Shown one piece after another: positions 1 to 6,259 of a stretch of 12,299 nt of DNA. The stretch is from Verrucomicrobiota bacterium (GTDB lineage Bacteria; Verrucomicrobiota; Verrucomicrobiia; Opitutales; Opitutaceae): the NCBI GenBank assembly GCA_030916665.1, contig JAUPWC010000171.1, positions 1 to 12,299 on the forward strand. The letters are read 5' to 3'. Made by a program: the position numbers and the translations under genes. The notes beneath the pieces were generated by a model that did not search any database, was not told the origin of the DNA, and saw nothing but the letters and a program-made list of their open reading frames with translations. Within the stretch, counting starts at the first letter, position 1, and every line of letters starts with the position of its first letter.

Positions 1-167
1 AACGTTCGTCCGTGAGTCTCTCGCGGCGGCGTTTGACCGCTGATGGTTTCCCTTCCTTGATTGATGCCCGGCAGGGCAGACGTTTGACCGGTGCGCGCGG
101 AGAGATGAAAGCCCAACCATAGGATAATGGCGCCGGCCAAAATCGCGGGCTGGAGGCGGATTTTCAT
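1..167 (-). CDS. Exported or membrane-anchored protein, N-terminal fragment
   Basis: The minus strand is open from an ATG at 167 to the window edge, about 55 codons with no stop. The peptide begins MKIRLQPAILAGAIILWLGF: a short basic start, then roughly 16 hydrophobic residues. That is the form of a signal peptide or N-terminal membrane anchor, and it is followed by a polar Gly/Thr/Pro-rich stretch. The same frame stays open upstream to ATGs at 275 and 311, which would add 36 or 48 cytoplasmic residues ahead of the hydrophobic segment. I prefer 167 because Met-Lys-x-Arg directly precedes the hydrophobic core. Third-position GC is lower than in the neighbouring genes. The gene lies downstream of the sucCD terminator on the same strand, so it probably has its own promoter. 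No family is recognised. The remainder lies outside the window, and chance openness in GC-rich DNA is not excluded. Confidence 0.5.
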   Translation of the reverse strand, partial: MKIRLQPAILAGAIILWLGFHLSARTGQTSALPGINQGRETISGQTPPRETHGRT

Positions 168-382
168 GACGAAGGGGAATGGGGGTCCGAACAAACGCTT
201 CTCACCCGGATCTGCAAAAATGGGGATGCCCTCACGGGGTGAGATTCCTTCCCGGGTATCCCGGATGGCGACCATTTTCTTTTCAGGCGTCGACCCGGAG
301 ATACCGGTCATTTTTCGCGGGCTTCGGGATCGGTCTTCCTTGGCCGGTGCCGGCGGCTGGTTAACTCATGCCGAGCAGGTTG
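168..382. other. Gap upstream of the partial gene; no clear gene
   Basis: This gap separates the partial leftward gene from the sucCD terminator. It contains two small perfect hairpins: CTCAC/GTGAG at 231-243 and CCGGG/CCCGG at about 252-264. The minus frame of the partial gene stays open through it as far as a stop near 370. I see no convincing sigma-70 promoter. Plus-strand open frames here have no recognisable protein features. Confidence 0.4.
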
Positions 383-412
383 AAAAAAAGGCCCGACGGC
401 AAGGTCGGGCCT
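383..412 (-). terminator. Intrinsic terminator of the sucC-sucD operon
   Basis: On the minus strand a perfect 9-bp stem (AGGCCCGAC, 6-nt loop, GTCGGGCCT; arms at 404-412 and 389-397) runs into seven T residues at 389-383. It begins about 37 nt after the sucD stop codon. A GC-rich stem followed directly by a U-tract is the classic rho-independent form. It is the only textbook intrinsic terminator in the window. Confidence 0.93.
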
Positions 413-448
413 GATGAAGGGCGTCGGAAGGTCGAGTGGCGTGCGCGG

Positions 449-1372
449 TCAGGACAGCTTCGCGCCCCGGGCTTGGGCGGCGCGGATCAGGGCGTCGGCC
501 ATGTCGGACGGGGTGACGGCGCACTCGATGCCGCATTCCTTGAAGACCGCGATCTTGGCGGCGGCGGTGTCCTCGGCTCCGCCGACGACGGCGCCGGCGT
601 GGCCCATGCGGCGGCCCGCGGGGGCGGTGGCGCCGGCGATGAAGCCCGCGACGGGCTTCTTGCAGTTGGCCTTGATCCAGCGCGCGGCCTCGACCTCGGC
701 GTTGCCGCCGATCTCGCCGATGAGGATGATGCCCTTGGTATCGGGGTCGGCGGCGAAGAGTTTGATGACATCGAGGTGGCTGGTGCCGTTGACCGGGTCG
801 CCGCCGATGCCGACGGAGGTCGATTGGCCGATGCCCTTCGAGGTAAGTTGGAACACGGCCTCGTAGGTCAAGGTGCCGGAGCGGGAGACGACGCCGACGT
901 GGCCCTTCTTGTGAATGTAGCCCGGGGCGATGCCGATGCGGCAGCCACCGGTGGAGTCCTTGCCCGTGCCGGGGGTGACGAGGCCGGGACAGTTGGGACC
1001 GATGAGGCGCGTCTTCTTGCCGGCCATCGCGCGCTTGGCGGCGATCATGTCGCGGATCGGAATGCCCTCGGTGATGGCGACGACGAGGTCGAGACCGGCG
1101 TCGGCGCCCTCGAGGATGGCGTCGGCGGCGAACGGCGGCGGGACGAACACGGTGGAGACGGTCGCGCCGGTGGCGGCGACGGCGTCGGCGACGGTGTTGA
1201 AGATCGGGACCTTGTGGCCGTTGTGTTCGAAGAACTGGCCGCCCTTGCCGGGCGTGACGCCGGCGGCGATCTGGGTGCCGTAGTCGAGCGAGAGCTTGGT
1301 GTGGCGCGCGCCGAACTCGCCGGTGATGCCCTGGACGAGGACGCGGGTGTTTTCGGAAATTAGAATAGCCAT
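449..1372 (-). CDS. sucD: Succinate-CoA ligase (ADP/GDP-forming), alpha subunit
   Basis: This is the alpha subunit of succinyl-CoA synthetase. With SucC it interconverts succinyl-CoA and succinate, coupled to nucleoside triphosphate formation, in the cytoplasmic TCA cycle. The protein has 307 residues. The N-terminal CoA-binding Rossmann domain starts [19 protein letters not shown]. The nucleotide- and CoA-contacting segment GPNCPG is at 125-130, [11 protein letters not shown] at 162-172, and the phosphohistidine loop GRRMGHAGA at 253-261 with His258 as the likely active-site histidine. Around residues 135-143 (GTGKDSTGG) there is an insert of about seven residues where E. coli SucD goes from TPGE straight to CKIGI. 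The start at 1372 gives the normal family N-terminus and is preceded by CCCACC, with no Shine-Dalgarno. It is the second gene after sucC, separated by a 152-bp repeat-bearing spacer. Identity is very secure. Confidence 0.98.
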   Translation of the reverse strand: MAILISENTRVLVQGITGEFGARHTKLSLDYGTQIAAGVTPGKGGQFFEHNGHKVPIFNTVADAVAATGATVSTVFVPPPFAADAILEGADAGLDLVVAITEGIPIRDMIAAKRAMAGKKTRLIGPNCPGLVTPGTGKDSTGGCRIGIAPGYIHKKGHVGVVSRSGTLTYEAVFQLTSKGIGQSTSVGIGGDPVNGTSHLDVIKLFAADPDTKGIILIGEIGGNAEVEAARWIKANCKKPVAGFIAGATAPAGRRMGHAGAVVGGAEDTAAAKIAVFKECGIECAVTPSDMADALIRAAQARGAKLS

Positions 1373-1378
1373 GGTGGG

Positions 1379-1393
1379 CCGCGCGATGCGCGG
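1379..1393 (-). repeat. Small perfect hairpin just upstream of the sucD start
   Basis: CCGCGC-GAT-GCGCGG forms a perfect 6-bp stem with a 3-nt loop, ending six bases before the sucD ATG. In the mRNA it would sit where a ribosome binds. It could restrict sucD translation or block readthrough, but there is no direct evidence for either. Confidence 0.4.
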
Positions 1394-1506
1394 AGTTTAA
1401 GTTTAGAGTTTAAGTTTAAGAATTGGGGACGCGTCAGTTTAAGTCTGAAGTTGTAGTTTAAGTCGGGGAAGCGGGGGTTGGGAGTGGTTCTGCTTCAACT
1501 TAAACT
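1394..1506. repeat. TTTAAGT-type low-complexity repeats in the sucC-sucD spacer
   Basis: AGTTTAAGT-like units recur at 1394-1420 (several units back to back), 1436-1444 and 1455-1463. A reverse-complement copy, ACTTAAACT, is at 1498-1506, so the 1455 and 1498 copies could pair. The AT-rich 6-7-nt unit stands out against the GC-rich surroundings and fills most of the space between the two subunit genes. It is probably a dispersed intergenic repeat rather than a regulatory site. Confidence 0.6.
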
Positions 1507-1524
1507 TGTCACTTCAACTGATCG

Positions 1525-2709
1525 TCAGGCGACGAGCTTGACGATCTTCTGGGCGGCGTCGGCCATGGTGTCGGCGGAGTCGATCTTGAGGCCGGACTCG
1601 GCGAGGGTCTTCTTGCCGGCGGCGACGTTGTTGCCCTCGAGGCGGACGACGAGCGGGATCGTGAGCGTGAGTTCGCGGGCTGCGGCGACGACGCCGGTGG
1701 CGATCGTGTTGCAGTCCATGATGCCGCCGAAGATGTTCACGAGGATGCCCTTCACGTTGGGGTCGGTGAGGATGATCTTGAAGGCGGCGGTGACCTGGTC
1801 CTTGGAGGCGCCGCCGCCGACGTCGAGGAAGTTGGCCGGGCTGCCGCCGAAATGCTTGATGATGTCCATCGTGCTCATGGCGAGGCCGGCGCCGTTGACG
1901 AGGCAGGCGATGTTGCCGTCGAGCGCGATGTAGGAGAGCGAATACTTGGAGGCCTCGATTTCCTTGGGGTCCTCCTCGTTGAGGTCGCGGAGGGCGACGA
2001 TCTCGGGGTGGCGGAAGAGGGCGTTGTCGTCGAAGGAGACCTTGGCATCGAGGGCGAACACCTGGCCGGTCGGCGTGGTGATGAGGGGGTTGACCTCGAC
2101 CATGGCGGCGTCGGTTTCCCAGAACATCTTGTAGAGGCCGGCGATGAGCTTCACGGCGTTCTTGAAATAATCGCCGGTGAGGCCGAGGCGGAAGGCCAGC
2201 TCGCGGGCCTGATAGCCCTGGAGGCCGACGGCCGGGTCCACGACGATCTTGAAGATCTTGTCGGGCGTCTCGTGGGCGACCTTCTCGATTTCGACGCCGC
2301 CCTCGGTGGAGGCGACGATGACCGGGCGGGAGGTGACGCGGTCGAGCAGGATGGCGAGGTAATATTCCTTGGTGATGTCGCAGGCCTGGGTGAAGTAGAT
2401 CGTCTGGACCTTGCGGCCGGCGGGGCCGGTCTGGGCGGTCACGAGCGTGTTGTTGAACATCTTGTTCGCGAGCTCGAGGGCCTCGGCCTTGGTCTTGGCG
2501 AACTTGACGCCGCCCTTGAAGCCGTCGGTGAACGTGCCCTTGCCGCGGCCGCCGGCGTGGATCTGGGACTTGACGATGATGGGGCCCTCGTGGCCGAGGG
2601 TGGCGAGGGCGGACTCGAACTCGGTCGGAGTCCGGGCGGCGACACCGCGGGGCACCGCGACACCGAATTTCTCAAAGAGGGCCTTGGCCTGATACTCGTG
2701 AATGTTCAT
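1525..2709 (-). CDS. sucC: Succinate-CoA ligase (ADP-forming), beta subunit
   Basis: This ATP-grasp subunit of succinyl-CoA synthetase binds the nucleotide and succinate and partners SucD. It has 394 residues, close to the usual 388. It begins [17 protein letters not shown], the standard family N-terminus. The nucleotide-binding loop [12 protein letters not shown] is at 47-58, the metal-binding EVNPL at 205-209, and [10 protein letters not shown] at 221-230. The C-terminal ligase domain carries [11 protein letters not shown] at 272-282, NFLDVGGGA at 293-301 and NIFGGIMDC at 325-333. The start at 2709 is chosen from this N-terminus: the frame stays open upstream to 3012, but that extension runs through intergenic hairpin repeats and is not protein-like. 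The bases before the ATG are CTTTCCC. It is the first gene of sucC-sucD. Confidence 0.98.
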   Translation of the reverse strand: MNIHEYQAKALFEKFGVAVPRGVAARTPTEFESALATLGHEGPIIVKSQIHAGGRGKGTFTDGFKGGVKFAKTKAEALELANKMFNNTLVTAQTGPAGRKVQTIYFTQACDITKEYYLAILLDRVTSRPVIVASTEGGVEIEKVAHETPDKIFKIVVDPAVGLQGYQARELAFRLGLTGDYFKNAVKLIAGLYKMFWETDAAMVEVNPLITTPTGQVFALDAKVSFDDNALFRHPEIVALRDLNEEDPKEIEASKYSLSYIALDGNIACLVNGAGLAMSTMDIIKHFGGSPANFLDVGGGASKDQVTAAFKIILTDPNVKGILVNIFGGIMDCNTIATGVVAAARELTLTIPLVVRLEGNNVAAGKKTLAESGLKIDSADTMADAAQKIVKLVA

Positions 2710-2867
2710 GGGAAAGAGGACCTGACTTTTAGCCACAAAGGCGGGGCAATTGACACAAAAAAGCGCGCCTGCGCCGGCGGAGTTGTCGCGTGTTGGCCGG
2801 AGGGTGGGGCGTGGGAGTTTTGTCGGACAGTTAACCCGCATCGTTCGCATGCTCCCTGTTCGTCCCA
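2710..2867. other. Leader and promoter region of sucCD; nothing distinct seen
   Basis: This is the upstream flank of sucC and must include its promoter unless the promoter lies within the repeats further right. An AT-richer patch at about 2725-2760 (minus strand TTTTTTGTGTCAATTG, then CTAAAAG nearer the gene) is the likeliest place. The spacing does not match a good -35/-10 pair. No small gene is recognisable on either strand. Confidence 0.35.
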
Positions 2868-2972
2868 CACACCCCGGCGCTACGCGCCACCCCTCTTCAT
2901 AGAGGGGACTCTGATCTGCGTTGATGCCGTTTGTGCTCCCCTCTGGAGAGGGGGGCCGAAGGGCGGGGTGTG
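2868..2972. repeat. Inverted pair of double-hairpin repeat units
   Basis: The left unit (2868-2908) starts CACACCCC, then a GGCGC-TAC-GCGCC hairpin, then a CCCCTCT-TCAT-AGAGGGG hairpin. The right unit (2937-2972) is a diverged inverted copy: CCCCTCT-GG-AGAGGGG, a GGCC-GAA-GGGC-like hairpin, then GGGGTGTG. The two flank a 28-bp spacer. Both units share the outer CACACCCC end and the inner CCCCTCT stem while the loops differ. That suggests paired copies of one element kept by structure. No transposase is adjacent, so it is a MITE- or REP-like non-autonomous repeat at most. Confidence 0.65.
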
Positions 2973-3001
2973 GTCGGCGATTGGGATCGCGCGTGTCCCG
3001 G

Positions 3002-3025
3002 CCGGCGGTCACAGACCGCCGCTAC
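3002..3025 (-). repeat. GTAG-headed REP-like hairpin (singlet)
   Basis: On the minus strand GTAG (3025-3022) is followed by a perfect 8-bp stem CGGCGGTC-TGT-GACCGCCG. It has the same form as the elements at 11159-11181 and 11915-11988. REP sequences mobilised by RAYT (TnpA-REP) proteins typically have a GTAG head followed by a hairpin. It lies about 70 bp upstream of the HTH gene. Confidence 0.6.
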
Positions 3026-3094
3026 AGCCGAAGCCGCCGCCCATGACACACGAGCGGGCAGGGGAGGATTGCCTTTGCAGGGCCATCCGGCACC

Positions 3095-3595
3095 ATGCCG
3101 GCCATGCAATCGCATGAGCTGCTCAAGGAGGTCCTGAAGAAAACCAGCGCAAAGCAGATTTCGGCGGACATGGGTCTGTCGCTTTCGCTCATCTACAAGT
3201 GGGCCGAGCCGCCGCAGGACGAGACCGGCAGCGGGGCCAACAACCCGCTCGACCGCATCGAGCAGCTGCTGCGCTTCACCAACGACACGCGCATCGCGCA
3301 GTGGGTGTGCGAGCGCGCCGGCGGTTTCTTCATCAACAACCCCAAGGCCAAGCCTCACCCCTACCAGCTGATTCCGCTCACGAACAGCATCGTGCAGGAA
3401 TTTGCCGACATGCTCGGCGTTATTGCCGTCGCAGCCGCAGACAGTCAGATTAGCAAAGACGAGGCCAAGGCCATCCGCCGTCGCTGGGAGGACCTGAAGT
3501 CGGTCACCGAGGGTTTCGTGCACAGCTGCGAGGAAGGAAACTTCGGCGCGCTGAAGCAGGAAATGGGCGGCCGCAAGGAACAGGCGCCGGCCTGA
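3095..3595 (+). CDS. Small helix-turn-helix DNA-binding protein, function unknown
   Basis: The protein has 166 residues. An N-terminal HTH is visible at about residues 18-38 (AKQISADMGLSLSLIYKWAE). A loop follows, then a helical segment NPLDRIEQLLRFTNDTRIAQWVCERAGGFFINN at 50-82, and a C-terminal helical part rich in charged residues. The order (HTH, a segment about state or time of use, then a bundle) is reminiscent of phage CII-type regulators, but that resemblance is only structural and not a firm family call. ATGs at 3095 and 3104 are both possible. I choose 3095 because it is preceded by GGCACC, like most starts here. It is one of two plus-strand genes, faces rph tail to tail with a 7-bp gap, and has repeats upstream. 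A chromosomal regulator is more likely than a prophage remnant, because no other phage gene is near. Confidence 0.85.
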   Translation: MPAMQSHELLKEVLKKTSAKQISADMGLSLSLIYKWAEPPQDETGSGANNPLDRIEQLLRFTNDTRIAQWVCERAGGFFINNPKAKPHPYQLIPLTNSIVQEFADMLGVIAVAAADSQISKDEAKAIRRRWEDLKSVTEGFVHSCEEGNFGALKQEMGGRKEQAPA

Positions 3596-3602
3596 GCCGG
3601 TT

Positions 3603-4346
3603 TCAGGCGGGGAGGTGGCGCGCGAGAAACTGCTGCTGGAGGGCTGTCAGCTCGACGAGGCCCTGTTTGGCCAGCACGAGCAGGCGGTCCAGCTGTTCCT
3701 GGGAAAAGGTGGACTCCTCGCCGCTGCTCTGGACCTCCACGAACTGGCCGCGGCCCGTCATGACGACGTTGGCGTCCACTTCGGCGTCCTTGTCCTCGAC
3801 GTAGTTCAGGTCGAGCAGGGCTTCGCCCTTGAACAGCCCGACGCTGACGGCGGCGACGGAGTCCACGAGCGGGCTTTCGGAGATTTTCCTGGCGTCGAGC
3901 AGCTTCTGGATGGCAAGGCGCGCGGCCAAGTAGGCGCCGGTGATCGAGGCGGTGCGGGTGCCGCCATCGGCCTGGAGCACGTCGCAGTCGATCCAGAGCG
4001 TGTTTTCGCCGAGCTTCTGCAGGTCGAGCACGGCGCGGAGCGAGCGGCCGATGAGGCGCTGGATCTCGATCGTGCGGCCGTCGATCTTGCCTTTGCTGAT
4101 GTCGCGCGGCTTCCGGTCGAGCGTGCTGTAGGGCAGCATCGAATACTCGGCGGTGAGCCAGCCGCCCTTCACGCCCTGCTGTTTCATCCACGACGGGACC
4201 TTGGGCTCGATGGTGGCGGCGCAGATGACGCGGGTGCTGCCGAAGCCGATGAGAACGGAGCCCGAGGCGTAGGGGGCGATGCCGGCTTCGAGCGTGATGG
4301 GACGCAGCTGGTCGGGACGGCGGGAGTCAAAACGTGGGGCAGGCAT
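3603..4346 (-). CDS. rph: Ribonuclease PH
   Basis: This phosphorolytic 3'-to-5' exoribonuclease trims the 3' ends of tRNA precursors and works as a hexamer in the cytoplasm. It has 247 residues against 238 in E. coli. The conserved run begins FDSRRPDQLRPITLEAG. The phosphate-binding region EIQRLIGRSLRAV is at 94-106, DCDVLQADGGTRTASITG at 120-137, AAVSVGLFKGEALLDLNYVE at 165-184, and the catalytic-acid region DKDAEVDANVVMT at 185-197. It is the last gene of the kdsC-lptCAB-hprK-rph run, five bases after the hprK stop, so it is probably cotranscribed. There is no room for a separate terminator before the convergent HTH gene ends, so transcripts may overlap that gene as antisense. Confidence 0.97.
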   Translation of the reverse strand: MPAPRFDSRRPDQLRPITLEAGIAPYASGSVLIGFGSTRVICAATIEPKVPSWMKQQGVKGGWLTAEYSMLPYSTLDRKPRDISKGKIDGRTIEIQRLIGRSLRAVLDLQKLGENTLWIDCDVLQADGGTRTASITGAYLAARLAIQKLLDARKISESPLVDSVAAVSVGLFKGEALLDLNYVEDKDAEVDANVVMTGRGQFVEVQSSGEESTFSQEQLDRLLVLAKQGLVELTALQQQFLARHLPA

Positions 4347-4351
4347 GAAAA

Positions 4352-5395
4352 TCAGCGGCGCACGTCTTCCGCGATGCCGGGGTCATCGTCCTGGTCGGGC
4401 GGGAAGGGCAGGGCGGAGTCCACCCGGTGGCTGGTGGTGGCGGCCGACTGTTGTTCGGCCATGTGGGCGATGAGGCGCTCGTTGAAGGTGCGGGCCGGAT
4501 CGTGGCCCATCATCTTGAGCGCCTGCACGAGGGCGGCCACCTCGATGAGGCGGGCGATGTCGCGGCCGGGGCGGACGTAGAACTCGATGTGCGGCACCTT
4601 AACGCCGAGGATGTTGTAGTAGTTCTCCTCCAGGCCGGTCCGCTCCTCGATGACATCGGGCGACCATTCGCGGAGGGAGACGACGAGGTCGATGCGCTTG
4701 TCGAGGCGGATGCTCTTCACGCCGAACATCTCGGCGATGTTGATGATGCCGATGCCGCGGCACTCCATGTAGCCGCGGTTGAGCGGGCGGGAACTGGCGG
4801 AGAGCTCGCGCTCGTCCATGAGGCGGATGCAGGTGAGGTCGTCGGCGACGAGCGAGTGGCCGCGCTCGATGAGGGCGAGGGCGCACTCGGATTTGCCGAT
4901 GCCGCTGTCGCCGCGGATCATCACGCCGATGCCCTTCACGTCGAGGGTGGTGGCGTGCTCGGTGGTGGTCGGCGCGAACTCGTTGTCGATGCACAGCGTG
5001 GCGGCGTTCACGAAGTTCATCGTGATGAGCGGCGTGCGGAAGATGGGCAGGTTCATCTCCTCCGAGACCGCGAGCATTGGGTGCGTGGCGGTGTAGTTGC
5101 GCGTGAGGATGAGGGCGGGGATGCCGCGCTTGGCCATCTCGCCGAAGATCTCGACCTGCTGCTTTTGGGTCAGGGTCTTGAGGTAGGTCATCTCGGCCGC
5201 GCCGAGGACCTGGATGCGCTTGTTCGCGAAATATTTGAAGAATCCGGTCAGCGCGAGAGCCGGGCGATTGATGGAGCCTTCGCGGATGAGGCGGTGCAGG
5301 CCGTTGCTGCCGTGCAGGAGCTGGAGCTGGAGTTTGGCGCCGTAGGTCTCGAAGAAGTGCGAGACGGTGATGCCGTGAAGGGCTTTGGCGGGCAT
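4352..5395 (-). CDS. hprK: HPr kinase/phosphorylase
   Basis: This enzyme phosphorylates HPr on a serine and reverses the reaction by phosphorolysis, linking carbon status to metabolism. It has 347 residues, slightly longer than the usual 310-330 because of an acidic, Pro-rich tail after about 315. The N-terminal domain spans about 7-140. The catalytic domain has His147, the Walker A loop GDSGIGKSE at 162-170, GHSLVADD at 179-186, the family signature ECRGIGIINI at 211-220, and VRPGRDIARLIE at 274-285. The start at 5395 (MPAKALHG) is chosen because the frame further upstream crosses a heptamer repeat and is low complexity; CCAACC precedes the ATG. It sits 121 bp after lptB. In Proteobacteria hprK lies near lptB with rpoN, hpf and ptsN between them; those three are absent here. 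HPr itself is not in the window. Confidence 0.96.
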   Translation of the reverse strand: MPAKALHGITVSHFFETYGAKLQLQLLHGSNGLHRLIREGSINRPALALTGFFKYFANKRIQVLGAAEMTYLKTLTQKQQVEIFGEMAKRGIPALILTRNYTATHPMLAVSEEMNLPIFRTPLITMNFVNAATLCIDNEFAPTTTEHATTLDVKGIGVMIRGDSGIGKSECALALIERGHSLVADDLTCIRLMDERELSASSRPLNRGYMECRGIGIINIAEMFGVKSIRLDKRIDLVVSLREWSPDVIEERTGLEENYYNILGVKVPHIEFYVRPGRDIARLIEVAALVQALKMMGHDPARTFNERLIAHMAEQQSAATTSHRVDSALPFPPDQDDDPGIAEDVRR

Positions 5396-5411
5396 GGTTG
5401 GACCGGAGTGG

Positions 5412-5439
5412 TGGTGAGCGGGCAGCGGGTAGTGAGTAG
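5412..5439. repeat. Four imperfect 7-nt direct repeats in the lptB-hprK gap
   Basis: On the plus strand the units are TGGTGAG, CGGGCAG, CGGGTAG and TGAGTAG, in register every seven bases. A short GGGAA-GAA-TTCCC hairpin follows at 5440-5452. The array lies in the transcribed leader of hprK. It looks like one of several low-complexity intergenic families in this window. Confidence 0.5.
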
Positions 5440-5473
5440 GGGAAGAATTCCCGGACAACAAGCTCCTACTCGT

Positions 5474-5504
5474 GGCGGGCGGGCGCTGCGGGGACCGGCC
5501 CGCC
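5474..5504 (-). repeat. Hairpin 12 bases downstream of the lptB stop
   Basis: The arms GGCGGGC (5474-5480) and GCCCGCC (5498-5504) are perfect inverted repeats around a 17-nt loop. There is no U-tract, so it is not a standard terminator. In the mRNA it could protect the lptB 3' end or partly block transcription into hprK. Confidence 0.4.
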
Positions 5505-5516
5505 AAGACAGCGGCC

Positions 5517-6257
5517 TTACAGGTCGAAATCTTTGCCGAGATAGATTTCGCGGGCCTGGGGGTCGCTGATGAGGAAGTCGCCGTTGCCCTCGGTGAGGAC
5601 CTTGCCCTTGTTGATGATGTAGCCGCGGTCCACGATGCGGAGGGTTTCGCGGACGTTGTGGTCGGTGATCAGCACGCCGATGCCGCGCTGCTTCAGCTCG
5701 AGGATGATCTTTTGCACCTCGGCCACGGAGATCGGGTCCACGCCGGCGAAAGGTTCGTCCATCAGCAGGAACTTCGGGCGCGTCACCAGGGCGCGGGCGA
5801 TCTCAAGGCGGCGGCGCTCGCCGCCGGAGAGGGTGTAGGCCTTCTGCTTGGCGAGGTGGCCGAGACTCAGCTCGTCGAGGTGGTGCTTCACCAGCGCCGG
5901 GCGGTCGGCGGACGACACACGGAGCGTCTCGACGATGGCGAGGATGTTTTCCTCGACGGTGAGCTTGCGGAAGATCGAGGCTTCCTGCGGCAGGTAACCG
6001 ACGCCGAGACGGGCGCGGCGGTGCATGCGGAGGTCGGTGGCGTCCTTATCGCCGATGAACACGCGGCCGGAGGACGAGGGGACGAGGCCGACCACCATGT
6101 AGAACGTCGTGGTCTTGCCCGCGCCGTTGGGGCCGAGCAGGCCGACGACCTCGCCGGCGCGGACGCGGATGTTCACGCCGTTGACGACGGAGCGCGAGCC
6201 GTAGGTTTTGACCAGACCCTCGGTGCGGATCTCGGTGGCGTCGGAAGGGGCGACCAT
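5517..6257 (-). CDS. lptB: LPS export ABC transporter ATPase
   Basis: This is the cytoplasmic ATPase of the Lpt machine, which drives extraction of lipopolysaccharide from the inner membrane through LptF/LptG. It has 246 residues, close to the family norm of about 241. Walker A GPNGAGKTT is at 42-50, the Q-loop Gln at 91, the signature LSGGE at 143-147, Walker B FLLMDEP at 163-169 with Glu168, the D-loop AGVDP at 171-175, and the switch His200 in TDHNVRET. The motif set and the LptB-like SIFRKLTVEENI segment separate it from generic ABC ATPases. It starts two bases after the lptA stop (TGA CC ATG), so translation is probably coupled. The membrane partners LptF and LptG are not encoded here. 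Confidence 0.97.
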   Translation of the reverse strand: MVAPSDATEIRTEGLVKTYGSRSVVNGVNIRVRAGEVVGLLGPNGAGKTTTFYMVVGLVPSSSGRVFIGDKDATDLRMHRRARLGVGYLPQEASIFRKLTVEENILAIVETLRVSSADRPALVKHHLDELSLGHLAKQKAYTLSGGERRRLEIARALVTRPKFLLMDEPFAGVDPISVAEVQKIILELKQRGIGVLITDHNVRETLRIVDRGYIINKGKVLTEGNGDFLISDPQAREIYLGKDFDL

Positions 6258-6259
6258 GG

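Noticed and set aside
127..414. Plus-strand open frames of 61-95 codons left of sucD
   Set aside because: They cover the sucCD terminator hairpin and the partial minus-strand gene, with no protein-like features.
368..1363. 331-codon plus-strand frame opposite sucD
   Set aside because: It is a mirror frame of sucD with Gly/Ala/Asp-rich low complexity, caused by high GC third positions.
2710..3012. N-terminal extension of SucC to 495 residues
   Set aside because: The extension reads through the inverted hairpin repeats, and the family N-terminus MNIHEYQAK lies at 2709.
1852..3117. 421-codon plus-strand frame opposite sucC
   Set aside because: It is a shadow of sucC that continues into repeat DNA; composition is Gly/Glu/Leu-biased with no domain.
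2897..3523. 208-codon minus-strand frame opposite the HTH gene
   Set aside because: It overlaps a better plus-strand gene and crosses repeats; its sequence shows no recognisable domain.
3095..3595. Prophage remnant around the HTH gene
   Set aside because: No integrase, structural gene, tRNA or attachment site is nearby, and the neighbours are core genes.
4427..5569. 380-codon plus-strand frame opposite hprK
   Set aside because: It is antisense to hprK, whose catalytic motifs are intact.
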